Positions 1-8,761 of a DNA stretch of 64,000 nucleotides are shown one piece after another. This DNA is from Roseiarcus sp963782255 (GTDB lineage Bacteria > Pseudomonadota > Alphaproteobacteria > Rhizobiales > Beijerinckiaceae), in contig CAWAIS010000001.1 of NCBI GenBank assembly GCA_963782255.1, forward strand, positions 4,464,001 through 4,528,000. Reading direction: 5' to 3'. Both the position numbers and the translations under genes were made by a program. The first letter of the stretch is position 1. Each line of letters starts with the position of its first letter. The notes beneath the pieces are model-generated. The model had not been told where the DNA came from, did not search any database, and saw only the letters and a program-made list of their open reading frames with translations.

Positions 1-112
1 GAACGGCCGGACATTATGGATTCCAACGTTATTGCGCGGTATAATGGACACGAAAAAACTTTTTCCGGCGATTCCCCCGTAACCCATTGAAAAGGCTCGA
101 TTCGGACGGGAG

Positions 113-196
113 AATCCAAGGAAATCCAAGGAAATCCAAACGCGTTTGAGGGCACTTTTCGCGGCGAAACCGGCACGATCCAAGGAAATCCAAACG
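113..196. repeat. Short direct repeats (ATCCAAGGAAATCCAAACG)
   Basis: A 19-base sequence, ATCCAAGGAAATCCAAACG, occurs perfectly at 124-142 and again at 178-196. A partial unit (AATCCAAGG) precedes the first copy at 113-121. The array lies just downstream of the opgD-like gene. Read on the minus strand it resembles a dispersed intergenic repeat that I recall from other Rhizobiales, but I cannot confirm that here. No function is visible. Confidence 0.6.
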
Positions 197-222
197 AACG
201 GGCCGGCGGCGCCCAGCCGCCT

Positions 223-1824
223 TTAGAACGGATGGTACTGGAAGAGCCACGTCTCGGTCAGCGTCTCACTGCCCGACTTGAGGAAGGCGCGAAGCTCGAC
301 GGGATCGGTTCCCTCGACGATCAGGTCGAACTGCGCCCGCCAGTGGCCGGCGACGTTGTCCGGCACCGCCTCGATCAGCTGATAGGGGCCAAAACTCCCG
401 CGCGAGGTCGAAACGACCAGATCCGGCTTCACGCCGAAGGGAAGGTTCGCCAGCGGACCGCCAAGGAACTCGACCATGAATTTGCGCACGCCTTTTGGGC
501 GCGGCTGCCCCGGCTGTCCGCCGCGCCCGAGCCGGGTGGCGACCGCGATCCCGAGGCCGCTCGGAAAGGGCGCGTTGGCCAGCCAGTAGAGGCGGTAGTT
601 GAGGTTGAATTCGGCGCCGGGGCGCACCGGCTCCGCAGGCACCCACATCGCGACGACGTTGTCGTGAATCTCGTCGTCGGTCGGGATTTCGCAGAGCTGG
701 ATTGCGCCCTTGCCCCAGCCCTCGCCGCTCGGGCCCGGCAGCGGCTCGATCCATAAGCTCGGCCGCCGGTCGTAATAGACGCCGTCGAGGTAGTGGTCGA
801 ATACCCGATCGCGCTGCATGACGCCGTAGCCGCGCGGATTGTTGTCGCTGAAGGCGGACACGATGATGCGCGGCGGATTGTTGAGCTGCCGCCAGAGCCG
901 TTCGCCGTTGCCCGACCACATTTCGAGCCCGTCGGAATCGTGCACCTCCGGGCGCCAGTCGATGGCGGTCTCTTTCTTGACCTCGGAATACCAGTACATC
1001 GAAGTGCCGGGCGCGATGCCGAATCGCGAAATCGAGGCGCGGAGGTAGAGCGCGGATTCGATGTCCATGACGACGCCTTTGCCGCGCGTCATCAGGAACC
1101 GGTAGGCGCCGACGATCGAGGGGCCTTCGAGCAGCGCGTAGAGCGTCAGCGTGTCGCCGTCGGGCGCGGAGTCGATGTAGAACTGGGTGAAGTCCGGAAA
1201 TTCCTCCGCCTTGTTGTCGACGGCGACATCGAGCGCGATGCCGCGCGCCGAAAGGCCGTACTGCCGCAGTTCGCCGATCGCGCGGAAATAGGAGGCGCCG
1301 AGAAAGGCGACCCAGTCGTTCTTTCGCCAGTCGAGCGGGCCATCGCGCGACTCCTGCACGCGGAGCCCCGCGAATCCCGCACCGGGCGGCAGCTGGCGCG
1401 CCGGCGAATTGGCGGGCATCTCGAAATAGGCCTGCTCGTAGATGATCTTGCGCGACTGACCGCCCTCGACCACGTGCATACCCACCGCCTTCTGGAAGAA
1501 GAGGCCGAGGTGGAAGAAGGTGACCGGGAAGGGGCCCGGGCCATTGGCGAACAGCGCATAGGATTCGCGGTAGCGGATCTTGCCCCATTCCTCGTAATTG
1601 ATCTTTGCCAGGACTTCCGGGGACGGGCGCGGCGGGGGCTGGTAGGGCTCGTGCGCCCGCTCGTGCGCCTGCTGCTTGAAGAGCTCGTAGGAGAACGGGA
1701 CGGGCGGCTCGAACTGCAGTCCGTCCAATTCGGCGGCGAAGGCTTCGCCGAGCGGGCTGATCGCCGCCGCAGTGGTGGCCGCGACGCCTTGGAGAACCGC
1801 CCGGCGGTCGATGCTATCCGACAT
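223..1824 (-). CDS. opgD: Periplasmic glucan biosynthesis protein, OpgG/OpgD (MdoG/MdoD) family
   Basis: A 533-residue protein that matches the MdoG/OpgG family over its full length. This family shapes the backbone of osmoregulated periplasmic glucans. The N-terminus has a twin-arginine motif (DRRAVLQG) followed by a hydrophobic, Ala-rich stretch ending near AFA (about residue 30). That is how OpgD, rather than Sec-exported OpgG, usually starts, so periplasmic export by Tat is likely. Typical family blocks are visible, for example YRFLMTRGKG near the middle and PSLWIEPLPG in the second half. The start at 1824 has a GAAGGG ribosome site upstream. It is the last gene of a long minus-strand block, 75 bases after trmB. 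No opgH glucosyltransferase is in the window. The OpgD versus OpgG assignment rests on the signal peptide only. Confidence 0.88.
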   Translation of the reverse strand: MSDSIDRRAVLQGVAATTAAAISPLGEAFAAELDGLQFEPPVPFSYELFKQQAHERAHEPYQPPPRPSPEVLAKINYEEWGKIRYRESYALFANGPGPFPVTFFHLGLFFQKAVGMHVVEGGQSRKIIYEQAYFEMPANSPARQLPPGAGFAGLRVQESRDGPLDWRKNDWVAFLGASYFRAIGELRQYGLSARGIALDVAVDNKAEEFPDFTQFYIDSAPDGDTLTLYALLEGPSIVGAYRFLMTRGKGVVMDIESALYLRASISRFGIAPGTSMYWYSEVKKETAIDWRPEVHDSDGLEMWSGNGERLWRQLNNPPRIIVSAFSDNNPRGYGVMQRDRVFDHYLDGVYYDRRPSLWIEPLPGPSGEGWGKGAIQLCEIPTDDEIHDNVVAMWVPAEPVRPGAEFNLNYRLYWLANAPFPSGLGIAVATRLGRGGQPGQPRPKGVRKFMVEFLGGPLANLPFGVKPDLVVSTSRGSFGPYQLIEAVPDNVAGHWRAQFDLIVEGTDPVELRAFLKSGSETLTETWLFQYHPF

Positions 1825-1899
1825 GGATTACCCTTCGAGGCCCGCGACCAGCTAACGTGATTCGCCCGCGAGAACCACGCATGCTCCCGCGCAACTCGC

Positions 1900-2598
1900 T
1901 CATAATCGAACAAATGTGAGGTAAACGGACCCCCGTCCCGCCTTTCGCGCTTTCGCTTCATAGCGCGTCGGGCGCCAATCCCGCCAGGGGGTCCGCCAGT
2001 CGTCCGCTCGCTCGGCCGCCCAACGAAAGTCGGGAGAGGAGAGGAAGCGCCTCAGCGTCCAGCCGGCGTAGTCGTCGATGTCGCTCGTGAACCGCAGTTC
2101 GCCATGCCGTCGCGTGACGCGCGCCAGGGCTTCGATCATGGGCGCCGAAATGACCCGCCGCTTGTGGTGGCGCCGCTTCGGCCAGGGGTCGGGGTAGAGG
2201 ATGAAGATACGTGAAAAGAACGCGTCCGGGGCCTTGTCCAAGAGAGCCTGCACGTCGCCGCGGCGAATGCGCACGTTGGCGAGGTTTTCCCGCTCGATGC
2301 CGGCGAGCGCCGCCACGACGCCGTTGAGGAACGGCTCGCAGCCGATGAAGCCGACGTCCCGATGCGCGCTCGCCTGCGCGATCAGGTGCTCGCCGGACCC
2401 GAAGCCGATTTCGAGCCAGACCTCCTCCGGTTCGAAGCCGAACAGGGAGCGGTCGGCAAGCACGTGCGGCGCAATCTCGTATCGCGGCAGCGTCGCGGCC
2501 AGGAGCCGCTCCTGACCCGCCCGGAGGGCCTTGCCGCGACTGCGGCCATAAAGCGCCCGCCGCGGCTTCGGCGAAAAGCTGTCGCCGCTCGCCGTCAT
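1900..2598 (-). CDS. trmB: tRNA (guanine-N7-)-methyltransferase TrmB
   Basis: A 232-residue protein that makes N7-methylguanosine at position 46 of tRNA from SAM. The SAM-binding motif GFGSGEHL sits near residue 65. The TrmB signature (ILYPDPWPKRRHHKRR) follows near residue 135 and a TSD block later. The length is normal for the family with a short basic N-terminal extension. It starts 33 bases after metK stops on the same strand, so the SAM-making and SAM-using genes are probably co-transcribed. Confidence 0.95.
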   Translation of the reverse strand: MTASGDSFSPKPRRALYGRSRGKALRAGQERLLAATLPRYEIAPHVLADRSLFGFEPEEVWLEIGFGSGEHLIAQASAHRDVGFIGCEPFLNGVVAALAGIERENLANVRIRRGDVQALLDKAPDAFFSRIFILYPDPWPKRRHHKRRVISAPMIEALARVTRRHGELRFTSDIDDYAGWTLRRFLSSPDFRWAAERADDWRTPWRDWRPTRYEAKARKAGRGSVYLTFVRL

Positions 2599-2631
2599 CG
2601 CGCCCCCACGCGGGGTCCCAGGCTTCGGCTT

Positions 2632-3819
2632 TCAGACCAGACGGCGCAGCGTGTCGGCGAGATCTGTCTTTTCCCACGAGAATCCGCCGTCCGGCTCGGG
2701 CGTGCGGCCGAAATGACCGTAGGCCGAGGTGCGGGCGAAGATCGGCCGATTGAGCTGAAGGTGCTCGCGGATGCCGCGCGGCGTGAGGTTCATGATCTCC
2801 ATCAGCGCTTGCTCGAGCTTGCTTTCCTCGATCAGGCCCGTGCCGTGGAAGTCGGCGTAGATCGAGAGCGGTCGGGCGACGCCGATTGCGTAGGAGAGCT
2901 GGAGCGTGCAGCGGTCGGCGAGCTGCGCGGCGACGACGTTCTTCGCCAGGTAGCGCGCGGCGTAGGCCGCGGAGCGGTCGACCTTGGTCGGATCCTTGCC
3001 CGAGAAGGCACCGCCCCCGTGGGGCGCGGCTCCGCCATAGGTGTCGACGATGATCTTTCGCCCGGTGAGCCCGCAATCGCCGTCCGGCCCGCCGATGAAG
3101 AACTTGCCGGTCGGATTGATGTGCCAAACGGTCCTGGGGGTGATCCAGCCTTGCGGCAGCGCCGCGGTCACATAGGGGCGGACGAGCGCGGCGACTTCCT
3201 CGGACGTCAGCGATTCGACCAGGTGCTGGTGGGAGACGACGATCTGCGTCGCTTCGACCGGCTTGCCGTTCTGATAGCGCACGGTCACCTGGCTCTTCGC
3301 GTCGGGGCCGAGCGTCTTTTCGCGGCCGGAATGGCGAGCCTGTGAAATTTCGCGCAGGACCTTGTGGGCGTAGTAGAGCGGCGCGGGCATGAGTTCGGGC
3401 GTCTCGCGGCAGGCGTAACCGAACATGATGCCCTGGTCGCCGGCGCCCTCGTCCTTGTTCCCCGCAGCGTCCACTCCCTGGGCGATGTCGGCGGACTGCT
3501 CGTGCAGCAGGATCTCGATCTTGGCGTCGCGCCAGTGGAACCCCGTCTGTTCGTAGCCGATGTCCTTGATCGCCTGCCGGATCGCGGTCTCCATCGTTTC
3601 GTGCGAAATCTGCGGCCCGCGAACTTCGCCTGCGATAATGACCCGGTTGGTGGTGGCGAGCGTCTCGCAGGCGACGCGGATCGCATAGGGGTCGATCCCC
3701 GCCTTCGCGCCCTCGCGGAAGTGGAGGTCGACAATCTCGTCGGAAATACGATCGCAAACCTTGTCTGGATGCCCCTCGGACACCAATTCGCTGGTGAACT
3801 CGTAGTTCAGACGAGCCAT
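2632..3819 (-). CDS. metK: S-adenosylmethionine synthetase MetK
   Basis: Makes SAM from methionine and ATP in the cytoplasm. I place the start at 3819 (MARLNYEFTSELVSEGHPDK, 395 residues). This fits the family length, and a GGGAG ribosome site lies about 9 bases upstream; the open frame continues about 200 codons further but without homology. Visible family signatures are the N-terminal EGHPDKVCDR ATP/methionine loop, GAGDQGIMFGYA and the GGGAFSGKDPTKVDRSAAY loop. The gene lies between the XRE regulator and trmB. A perfect palindrome 110 bases upstream (3929-3944) may be a control site. Confidence 0.97.
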   Translation of the reverse strand: MARLNYEFTSELVSEGHPDKVCDRISDEIVDLHFREGAKAGIDPYAIRVACETLATTNRVIIAGEVRGPQISHETMETAIRQAIKDIGYEQTGFHWRDAKIEILLHEQSADIAQGVDAAGNKDEGAGDQGIMFGYACRETPELMPAPLYYAHKVLREISQARHSGREKTLGPDAKSQVTVRYQNGKPVEATQIVVSHQHLVESLTSEEVAALVRPYVTAALPQGWITPRTVWHINPTGKFFIGGPDGDCGLTGRKIIVDTYGGAAPHGGGAFSGKDPTKVDRSAAYAARYLAKNVVAAQLADRCTLQLSYAIGVARPLSIYADFHGTGLIEESKLEQALMEIMNLTPRGIREHLQLNRPIFARTSAYGHFGRTPEPDGGFSWEKTDLADTLRRLV

Positions 3820-3928
3820 ATCCACGTTCTCCCGCAAGGCCGTGATTGCTTTGGCGCGCGCGCTCAAGCACCCACGGGCGGGCTTTTGACAGCGGGGGTT
3901 CGATACGTCAAGCCGGATTGCCGAAGTC

Positions 3929-3944
3929 GTTCGTTTTAACGAAC
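3929..3944. promoter_or_regulatory. Perfect inverted repeat GTTCGTT-TT-AACGAAC
   Basis: Seven-base arms with a two-base centre. The site overlaps the stop codon of the XRE gene and lies about 110 bases upstream of metK. There is no T-tract, so it is a poor terminator. An operator for the adjacent XRE protein, acting on metK, is possible but inferred from position only. Confidence 0.4.
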
Positions 3945-4355
3945 AAACTCCTCGTTTTCCGGCGGCGCCAGCGAGAGGACAAGCTCGACGATGCGGCGGC
4001 GCACCTTCGGATCGCGAATGCGCAGGAAGGCGTGGTTCAATTGAAAGCCTTCGGTCGTCGCGAGAAACGCGACGTCGAAAGATTGCTGCGGCGCCGATTC
4101 GGCAAATCCGCCCTGCAACGACGGTTGCGCTGGCGCGCCCTCGAGAAAAAAGTCCACGGAGGTCTCGAGAACCTCCGCCGCGAGCTTGAGACGGCTTGCG
4201 CTGATTCGATTGGTGCCCTTCTCGTATTTCTGAATCTGCTGGAACGTCACGCCGAGAAGCTCGCCGAGCCTGCTCTGGCTCATGCCAAGCATGACCCGAC
4301 GCATGCGCAATCGCGCTCCGACATAAGCGTCCACTATATTGGACGGATTGATCAT
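3936..4355 (-). CDS. XRE-family helix-turn-helix regulator (PhrR-like)
   Basis: A 139-residue protein if started at 4355 (MINPSNIVDAYVGARL), which has GGAG about 10 bases upstream; 12 extra residues are open upstream. A classic Cro/CI helix-turn-helix covers about residues 13-68 (RMRRVMLGMSQSRLGELLGV, then QKYEKGTNRISASRL). The C-terminal half carries the conserved DPKVRRRIVELVLSL region seen in alphaproteobacterial relatives. Rhizobial genes of this type next to lnt (actA) include phrR, reported as acid-inducible; I infer kinship from both sequence type and position. It sits between lnt and metK, all on the same strand. Confidence 0.85.
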   Translation of the reverse strand: MINPSNIVDAYVGARLRMRRVMLGMSQSRLGELLGVTFQQIQKYEKGTNRISASRLKLAAEVLETSVDFFLEGAPAQPSLQGGFAESAPQQSFDVAFLATTEGFQLNHAFLRIRDPKVRRRIVELVLSLAPPENEEFVR

Positions 4356-4479
4356 GGGCTTCCGCTCCGAAGTCCGGGCCCGCCGGAGCAATTCTCTCGC
4401 TCCCGATCACCTGACGTACGGTCAATCGAAATACATGACACTCGCACAGCGCGCAAGATAGGCGCGATACAATCGACAG

Positions 4480-6129
4480 TTACTTGAAATCCAGCCTTTT
4501 TCCCACTCGAGCGGCCAAGAGGAACGCAAATGCAATGAAGAATCCGTTGAGCGAACCGAATCGGGACTGCCAGGTCGGGGGGAGTGGCTTCGGTAAATCC
4601 GCATCCACAACCGTTGCCACATCGAGGGGAGCGAAAGCCGTCTCCCGGCCGTAACCGTCGACAACCGCCGAGACACCCGAATTCGCGACCCGCACCAGAG
4701 GCAGCCCCAGTTCGATCGCCCGCAACCGCGCCTGCGCATAGTGCTGGTACGGCCCCGGCGTGACGCCGAACCAGGCGTCGTCGGTGAGGTTCAGCATCCA
4801 GTCCGGCCGCTCGGCGCCAGTGATGGCGTCGCCGAGTTCGGTCGAAAAGATCGCCTCGTAGCAGATTAGCGGCATCGCCTTCGGCAGACCTGGAACCTGA
4901 ATTAAGCGGGCGCCGAAGCCGGGAGTGAAGCCGCCGGGAACCTCCACGAACTGGGTGACGCCGGCCTTTTCAAGAACGTCCTCGAACGGAACATATTCGC
5001 CAAAGGGCACGAGATGATGCTTATCGTAGCGCGGACGAGCGAGGCCGTCGCGGTCGAGCACCTCGATCGAGTTGTAATATCTCGCGCCCTGCGCACCAGC
5101 GTCTTCTGCGCGGGCCGCGCCGGTGATTAGGGTCGTTCCGCCGCTGAGGAAATCGACGATGTCCCCAAGCGCTTTCGCGTCATGGGTCAGAATGAACGGA
5201 AACGCCAATTCGGGCCAAATGAGGTGCGTCACGCCGCGCAATCCGTCATGCGATCCGCGATCGGACAACGAAAAGTAATGGCTGAGGATCGCATCCTTGT
5301 TTTCCGGAGCGAAGGAGGCGCCTTGCGACACGTTCGGCTGCATCAGACGAAGTTTGACCCCGTGAACGGTCTGGCTTGGCGGAGCTGACAGCCGGACTGC
5401 GCCGAAGGCGGCCAAAGACGCCAACGCGACCGCCGCAAGGACGGTCGGGGTCATGGCGAATCGACTCTCGGAAAACCGCCACAGGTTCGCCGGCGCCGCG
5501 AAGATCGCGATCGATAGGAAGGTCAGGCCGTGCAGGCCGACGATCGAGGCGGCTTGCGCCAGCGTCAAATTGGCGCCGATCCCCATGCCGATGTCGTTCC
5601 AGGGAAAGCCGGTGAAAAGAATCCCGCGCGCCCATTCGGCCAGCCCCAGGCCGAAAGCGAGCGAGAAAACCCGCAAGGTTCCGGAAGACCAAAGCAGCCG
5701 GGCGAGCGCGAATCCAAAGCCCCAGAAGACCGCCAATCCAGCCGGCAACAGCAGCACGCCCAGGGGCAGCGCCCAGGCGAATTTGTCTGCCTCGACCAGA
5801 AACGCCGCGCCGAGCCACCAGAGCCCGGCGACAAAGTAGCCGAAGCCCATCCACCAGCCTGAGCTGAAAGCCGCACTAAGATTTGCGAGCCGTCCCCGGC
5901 TTTCCCCGCGATCGTAGGATCCATCGATCAGCCAGACCGCGACGCTCATCGGCGCGATCAGCATCGCAAACAGCCCGAACGGCGGCATCGCAAGCGCGCC
6001 GATCGCGCCGGAGACGAGGGCGATGACGCTTCTCCGCCACCCCCAGGACAATATGACGGACTTGGCGGCGAAGGCGAGGACGTTCGCGCGGGAAGGGCCG
6101 GGGGCGAGGGTGGCGGCTCTCGGGAACAA
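4480..6129 (-). CDS. lnt: Apolipoprotein N-acyltransferase Lnt
   Basis: An inner-membrane enzyme that adds the third acyl chain to lipoproteins. It has 549 residues. About the first 250 contain several hydrophobic membrane segments, followed by a periplasmic nitrilase-type domain and a final membrane helix near residues 525-543. The catalytic triad of the carbon-nitrogen hydrolase fold is intact: E307 (WPELAFPF), K370 (YDKHHLVPFGEY) and C423 (ICYEAIFS). It starts 6 bases after corC stops, in the widespread phoH-ybeY-corC-lnt order. Confidence 0.95.
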   Translation of the reverse strand: MFPRAATLAPGPSRANVLAFAAKSVILSWGWRRSVIALVSGAIGALAMPPFGLFAMLIAPMSVAVWLIDGSYDRGESRGRLANLSAAFSSGWWMGFGYFVAGLWWLGAAFLVEADKFAWALPLGVLLLPAGLAVFWGFGFALARLLWSSGTLRVFSLAFGLGLAEWARGILFTGFPWNDIGMGIGANLTLAQAASIVGLHGLTFLSIAIFAAPANLWRFSESRFAMTPTVLAAVALASLAAFGAVRLSAPPSQTVHGVKLRLMQPNVSQGASFAPENKDAILSHYFSLSDRGSHDGLRGVTHLIWPELAFPFILTHDAKALGDIVDFLSGGTTLITGAARAEDAGAQGARYYNSIEVLDRDGLARPRYDKHHLVPFGEYVPFEDVLEKAGVTQFVEVPGGFTPGFGARLIQVPGLPKAMPLICYEAIFSTELGDAITGAERPDWMLNLTDDAWFGVTPGPYQHYAQARLRAIELGLPLVRVANSGVSAVVDGYGRETAFAPLDVATVVDADLPKPLPPTWQSRFGSLNGFFIAFAFLLAARVGKRLDFK

Positions 6130-6135
6130 GCGAGA

Positions 6136-7137
6136 CTACATGTCGGCGGGTTTGTCAGGCGCAGGCGGCGCGGCCGGCTTCCCGCCGCGAGTGGCGAGAG
6201 AGCGCATCTTCAGCCTTTTGATGCGACGGGGATCGGCGTCCAGCACTTCGAACTCGAACGCGCCGGGGCCGCGGAGGATCTCTCCCCGGCTGGGCACGCG
6301 TCCAGCCGCCACGGTCACGAGGCCGCCGATTGTGTCGACCCCCTCGGCCTCGGCCAATGATGCAAAATCAAAGCCGACCGCCGCAGACACCTCGTCGAGA
6401 GGCGCGCGCGCTTCTGCGATCAAGACGCCGTCTCCGGCCCAATGGAGTTCCGGCGGCTCAGCTTCGTCGTGTTCATCTTCGATGTCGCCGACGATCGATT
6501 CGACCACGTCCTCGATCGAAACCAGGCCGTCCGTGCCGCCATACTCGTCGATGACGAGCGCCATGTGCGTCCGCGACGCCTGCATTTTCAGTAAGAGATC
6601 GAGCGCGGGCATCGAGGGCGGCGCATAGAGCACCGGCCGCAGGATGCTCGCGGCGGACAGCGGCATGTCGAGGCTGGAGCCGTCGCGCATGGATTGGCCC
6701 GTTTCGTCCGGTACGGCGCCCAGGCCGAATCGCGGATCGGACGCCAGAAATACCACGAAATCGCGAATGTGGATCATGCCGCGCGGGTCATCGAGCGTAT
6801 CTTCGTAAACCGGCAGGCGCGAGTGGCCGGCCGTGCGAAACAAGTCCAGGACTTCGTGCAGCGGCGTGTCGAACGCGAGCGCGACGATGTCCGCGCGAGG
6901 AACCATGATATCGGCGACCCGGACGTCGTGGAGTTTGAGCACGTTCTTGAGAATGGCGCGCTCTTGCGGGGTGAATTCCGCGCCGGCGCTCTCGTCGATC
7001 GCATCCTCGATGTCGTCGCGCACCGAAGCCGGGGTGAGGCCAAGCAAGGCGCGCAAACGCTCGAACAGACCGGGTTGCTGTTCACGAGGCAAGCTCGTGC
7101 GACCCTCCGCGTGGTGGTCGCCGTCCGTCTCGCTCAT
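6136..7137 (-). CDS. corC: CBS-pair hemolysin-C/CorC family protein
   Basis: A 333-residue cytoplasmic protein of the YbeX/CorC type. An acidic N-terminus is followed by DIMVPRADIVAL (start of the first CBS domain, about residues 75-135). The second CBS domain (VIDEYGGTDGLVSIEDVVESIVGDIEDEHD) is near residues 195-225, and a CorC_HlyC C-terminal domain follows, including GVDTIGGLV. There is no DUF21 membrane domain. The family is linked to magnesium/cobalt handling and, through its gene neighbours, to membrane or ribosome maintenance. Its start overlaps the ybeY stop by 4 bases (ATGA), so translation is probably coupled. Confidence 0.93.
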   Translation of the reverse strand: MSETDGDHHAEGRTSLPREQQPGLFERLRALLGLTPASVRDDIEDAIDESAGAEFTPQERAILKNVLKLHDVRVADIMVPRADIVALAFDTPLHEVLDLFRTAGHSRLPVYEDTLDDPRGMIHIRDFVVFLASDPRFGLGAVPDETGQSMRDGSSLDMPLSAASILRPVLYAPPSMPALDLLLKMQASRTHMALVIDEYGGTDGLVSIEDVVESIVGDIEDEHDEAEPPELHWAGDGVLIAEARAPLDEVSAAVGFDFASLAEAEGVDTIGGLVTVAAGRVPSRGEILRGPGAFEFEVLDADPRRIKRLKMRSLATRGGKPAAPPAPDKPADM

Positions 7138-7637
7138 TCCTCGACAACTCCTGCCTCGACGACCCCCGGAGCATAGGGGTCGGGCGCCCCAAGCCGCGCC
7201 AGGATTCGCTTCTCGAGCGCCTCCATGCGCTCGGCCTCCTCGTCCGTCTGATGATCGTAGCCGATGAGATGCAAAAAGCCATGCGCGACGAGGTGGCGGT
7301 AATGGTTGGCGAGTTCGACGCCGGACTCGTCCGCTTCACGCTTCATCGTCTCGTAGGCGAGCGCGACGTCGCCGAGCATCGGCGCCTTCGCAATGCGGTC
7401 GGGCGGCGCCGCCGGGAAAGACAGCACGTTGGTCGGCTTGTCCAGGCCGCGCCAGCGCGCATTGAGGGCTCGCAACTGCGCGTCGTCAGCGAGGCGAAGG
7501 CTGACCTCGGCGCGGTCTCGCGCGACCAGCCCGCTTTCCGCCACGCAAGCCGCGATGGTCTCTCGCGCCATCGTCCGCGACCGCGGCAACCTGCGCCACA
7601 AGGCGGACGAAACACTGATTTCGAGCGAAAGCTTCAT
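7134..7637 (-). CDS. ybeY: Endoribonuclease YbeY
   Basis: A 167-residue metal-dependent RNase used in 16S rRNA 3' end maturation and ribosome quality control. The signature HGFLHLIGYDH, whose three histidines bind the metal, is near residue 120. The upstream block NVLSFP is also typical. It overlaps phoH and corC by 4 bases on each side, a tight translational coupling seen in many proteobacteria. Confidence 0.96.
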   Translation of the reverse strand: MKLSLEISVSSALWRRLPRSRTMARETIAACVAESGLVARDRAEVSLRLADDAQLRALNARWRGLDKPTNVLSFPAAPPDRIAKAPMLGDVALAYETMKREADESGVELANHYRHLVAHGFLHLIGYDHQTDEEAERMEALEKRILARLGAPDPYAPGVVEAGVVEE

Positions 7638-8752
7638 CTCGCCGCGGCGGAATGTCCCTCCTGTCCGGCCCGCTCGTAGGCTTCGACGATCTGGCGCACG
7701 AGATCGTGCCGCACGACGTCGACGTGGCTGAAGCGAACATGGCCGATCCGGGGATTGGCCGACAAGAGCCGGACCGCATCGTCCAGACCCGACCTCTGCC
7801 CCGGGGCGAGATCGGTCTGGGACGGATCGCCGTTGACCATCATCCGCGATCCTTCGCCCAGACGCGTCAGGAACATCTTCATCTGCATCGCAGTCGCGTT
7901 CTGCGCCTCGTCGAGCAGCACCGCGGCCTTCGACAAGGTGCGCCCGCGCATGAAAGCAAGCGGTGCGATCTCGATCATCCCCGTCTGGATTCCGCGATCG
8001 ACCATTCGCCCGTCCATGAAGTCATAGAGCGCGTCGTAAATCGGGCGCAGGTAGGGGTCGACCTTCTCTTTCATATCGCCAGGCAGGAAGCCGAGTCGCT
8101 CGCCTGCTTCCACAGCCGGCCGCGACAACACGAGTCGCTCCACCAGCCCCTGTTCAAGCAGCGACACCGCGTGGCCGACCGCCAGCCAGGTCTTGCCCGT
8201 GCCGGCGGGGCCTTCGGCGAAGACGAGTTCATGCTTGCGCAGAAGGGCCAGATAGCGGTCCTGCGCGGCGCTGCGGGCGCGCACAATCCCGCGCTTGCGG
8301 GTCTTGACGACGCCGAAGGTGTCTTTCGATCCGTCGTCCCCCGGGAACAAGACGCCCTGGTACGCGCTCTCGGCGATCGCGCCCTCCACGTCGCCTTCGC
8401 TCGCGGGCTGACCGAGCTTCACCCGCTCGTAAAGCATCTCGAAGACACGGCGCGCTTGTTCGCTCGCCTCTTTCGGCCCCTTGATGACAACCTGGTTGCC
8501 ATTGGCGTAGGCGGAAACTCCCAGGATGCGTTCGATGCGGGCGATGTTCTGATCGAAATGGCCGAAAACAACCGAAGCGGCCGCGTTGTCGGGGAAGGCG
8601 ATGGCGATTTCCGCAGGTTTCGCTTCGCGAAGAGTCGGGTTGAACGTGGCGGGGGCGGCTGCAATGCGCGACGGCGACAACTCCTGCGGCTTCAAATCGG
8701 CTCTCTCCCTGGCTCCAAGTTCTGAATTCGAATCATCCTGCACGCCAATCAA
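7634..8752 (-). CDS. phoH: PhoH-like ATPase (YbeZ type)
   Basis: A 372-residue P-loop ATPase. An N-terminal KH-like segment (residues about 45-120) precedes the PhoH domain. That domain has Walker A GPAGTGKT near residue 183 and Walker B VLLDEAQNA near 280. In other bacteria the protein partners with YbeY in RNA handling, and the direct overlap with ybeY here agrees. It begins 9 bases after miaB ends. Confidence 0.95.
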   Translation of the reverse strand: MIGVQDDSNSELGARERADLKPQELSPSRIAAAPATFNPTLREAKPAEIAIAFPDNAAASVVFGHFDQNIARIERILGVSAYANGNQVVIKGPKEASEQARRVFEMLYERVKLGQPASEGDVEGAIAESAYQGVLFPGDDGSKDTFGVVKTRKRGIVRARSAAQDRYLALLRKHELVFAEGPAGTGKTWLAVGHAVSLLEQGLVERLVLSRPAVEAGERLGFLPGDMKEKVDPYLRPIYDALYDFMDGRMVDRGIQTGMIEIAPLAFMRGRTLSKAAVLLDEAQNATAMQMKMFLTRLGEGSRMMVNGDPSQTDLAPGQRSGLDDAVRLLSANPRIGHVRFSHVDVVRHDLVRQIVEAYERAGQEGHSAAAR

Positions 8753-8761
8753 ATCCTGTTT

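Noticed and set aside
793..1860. A long open frame antisense to opgD
   Set aside because: High-GC shadow frame; the minus strand carries clear family motifs throughout.
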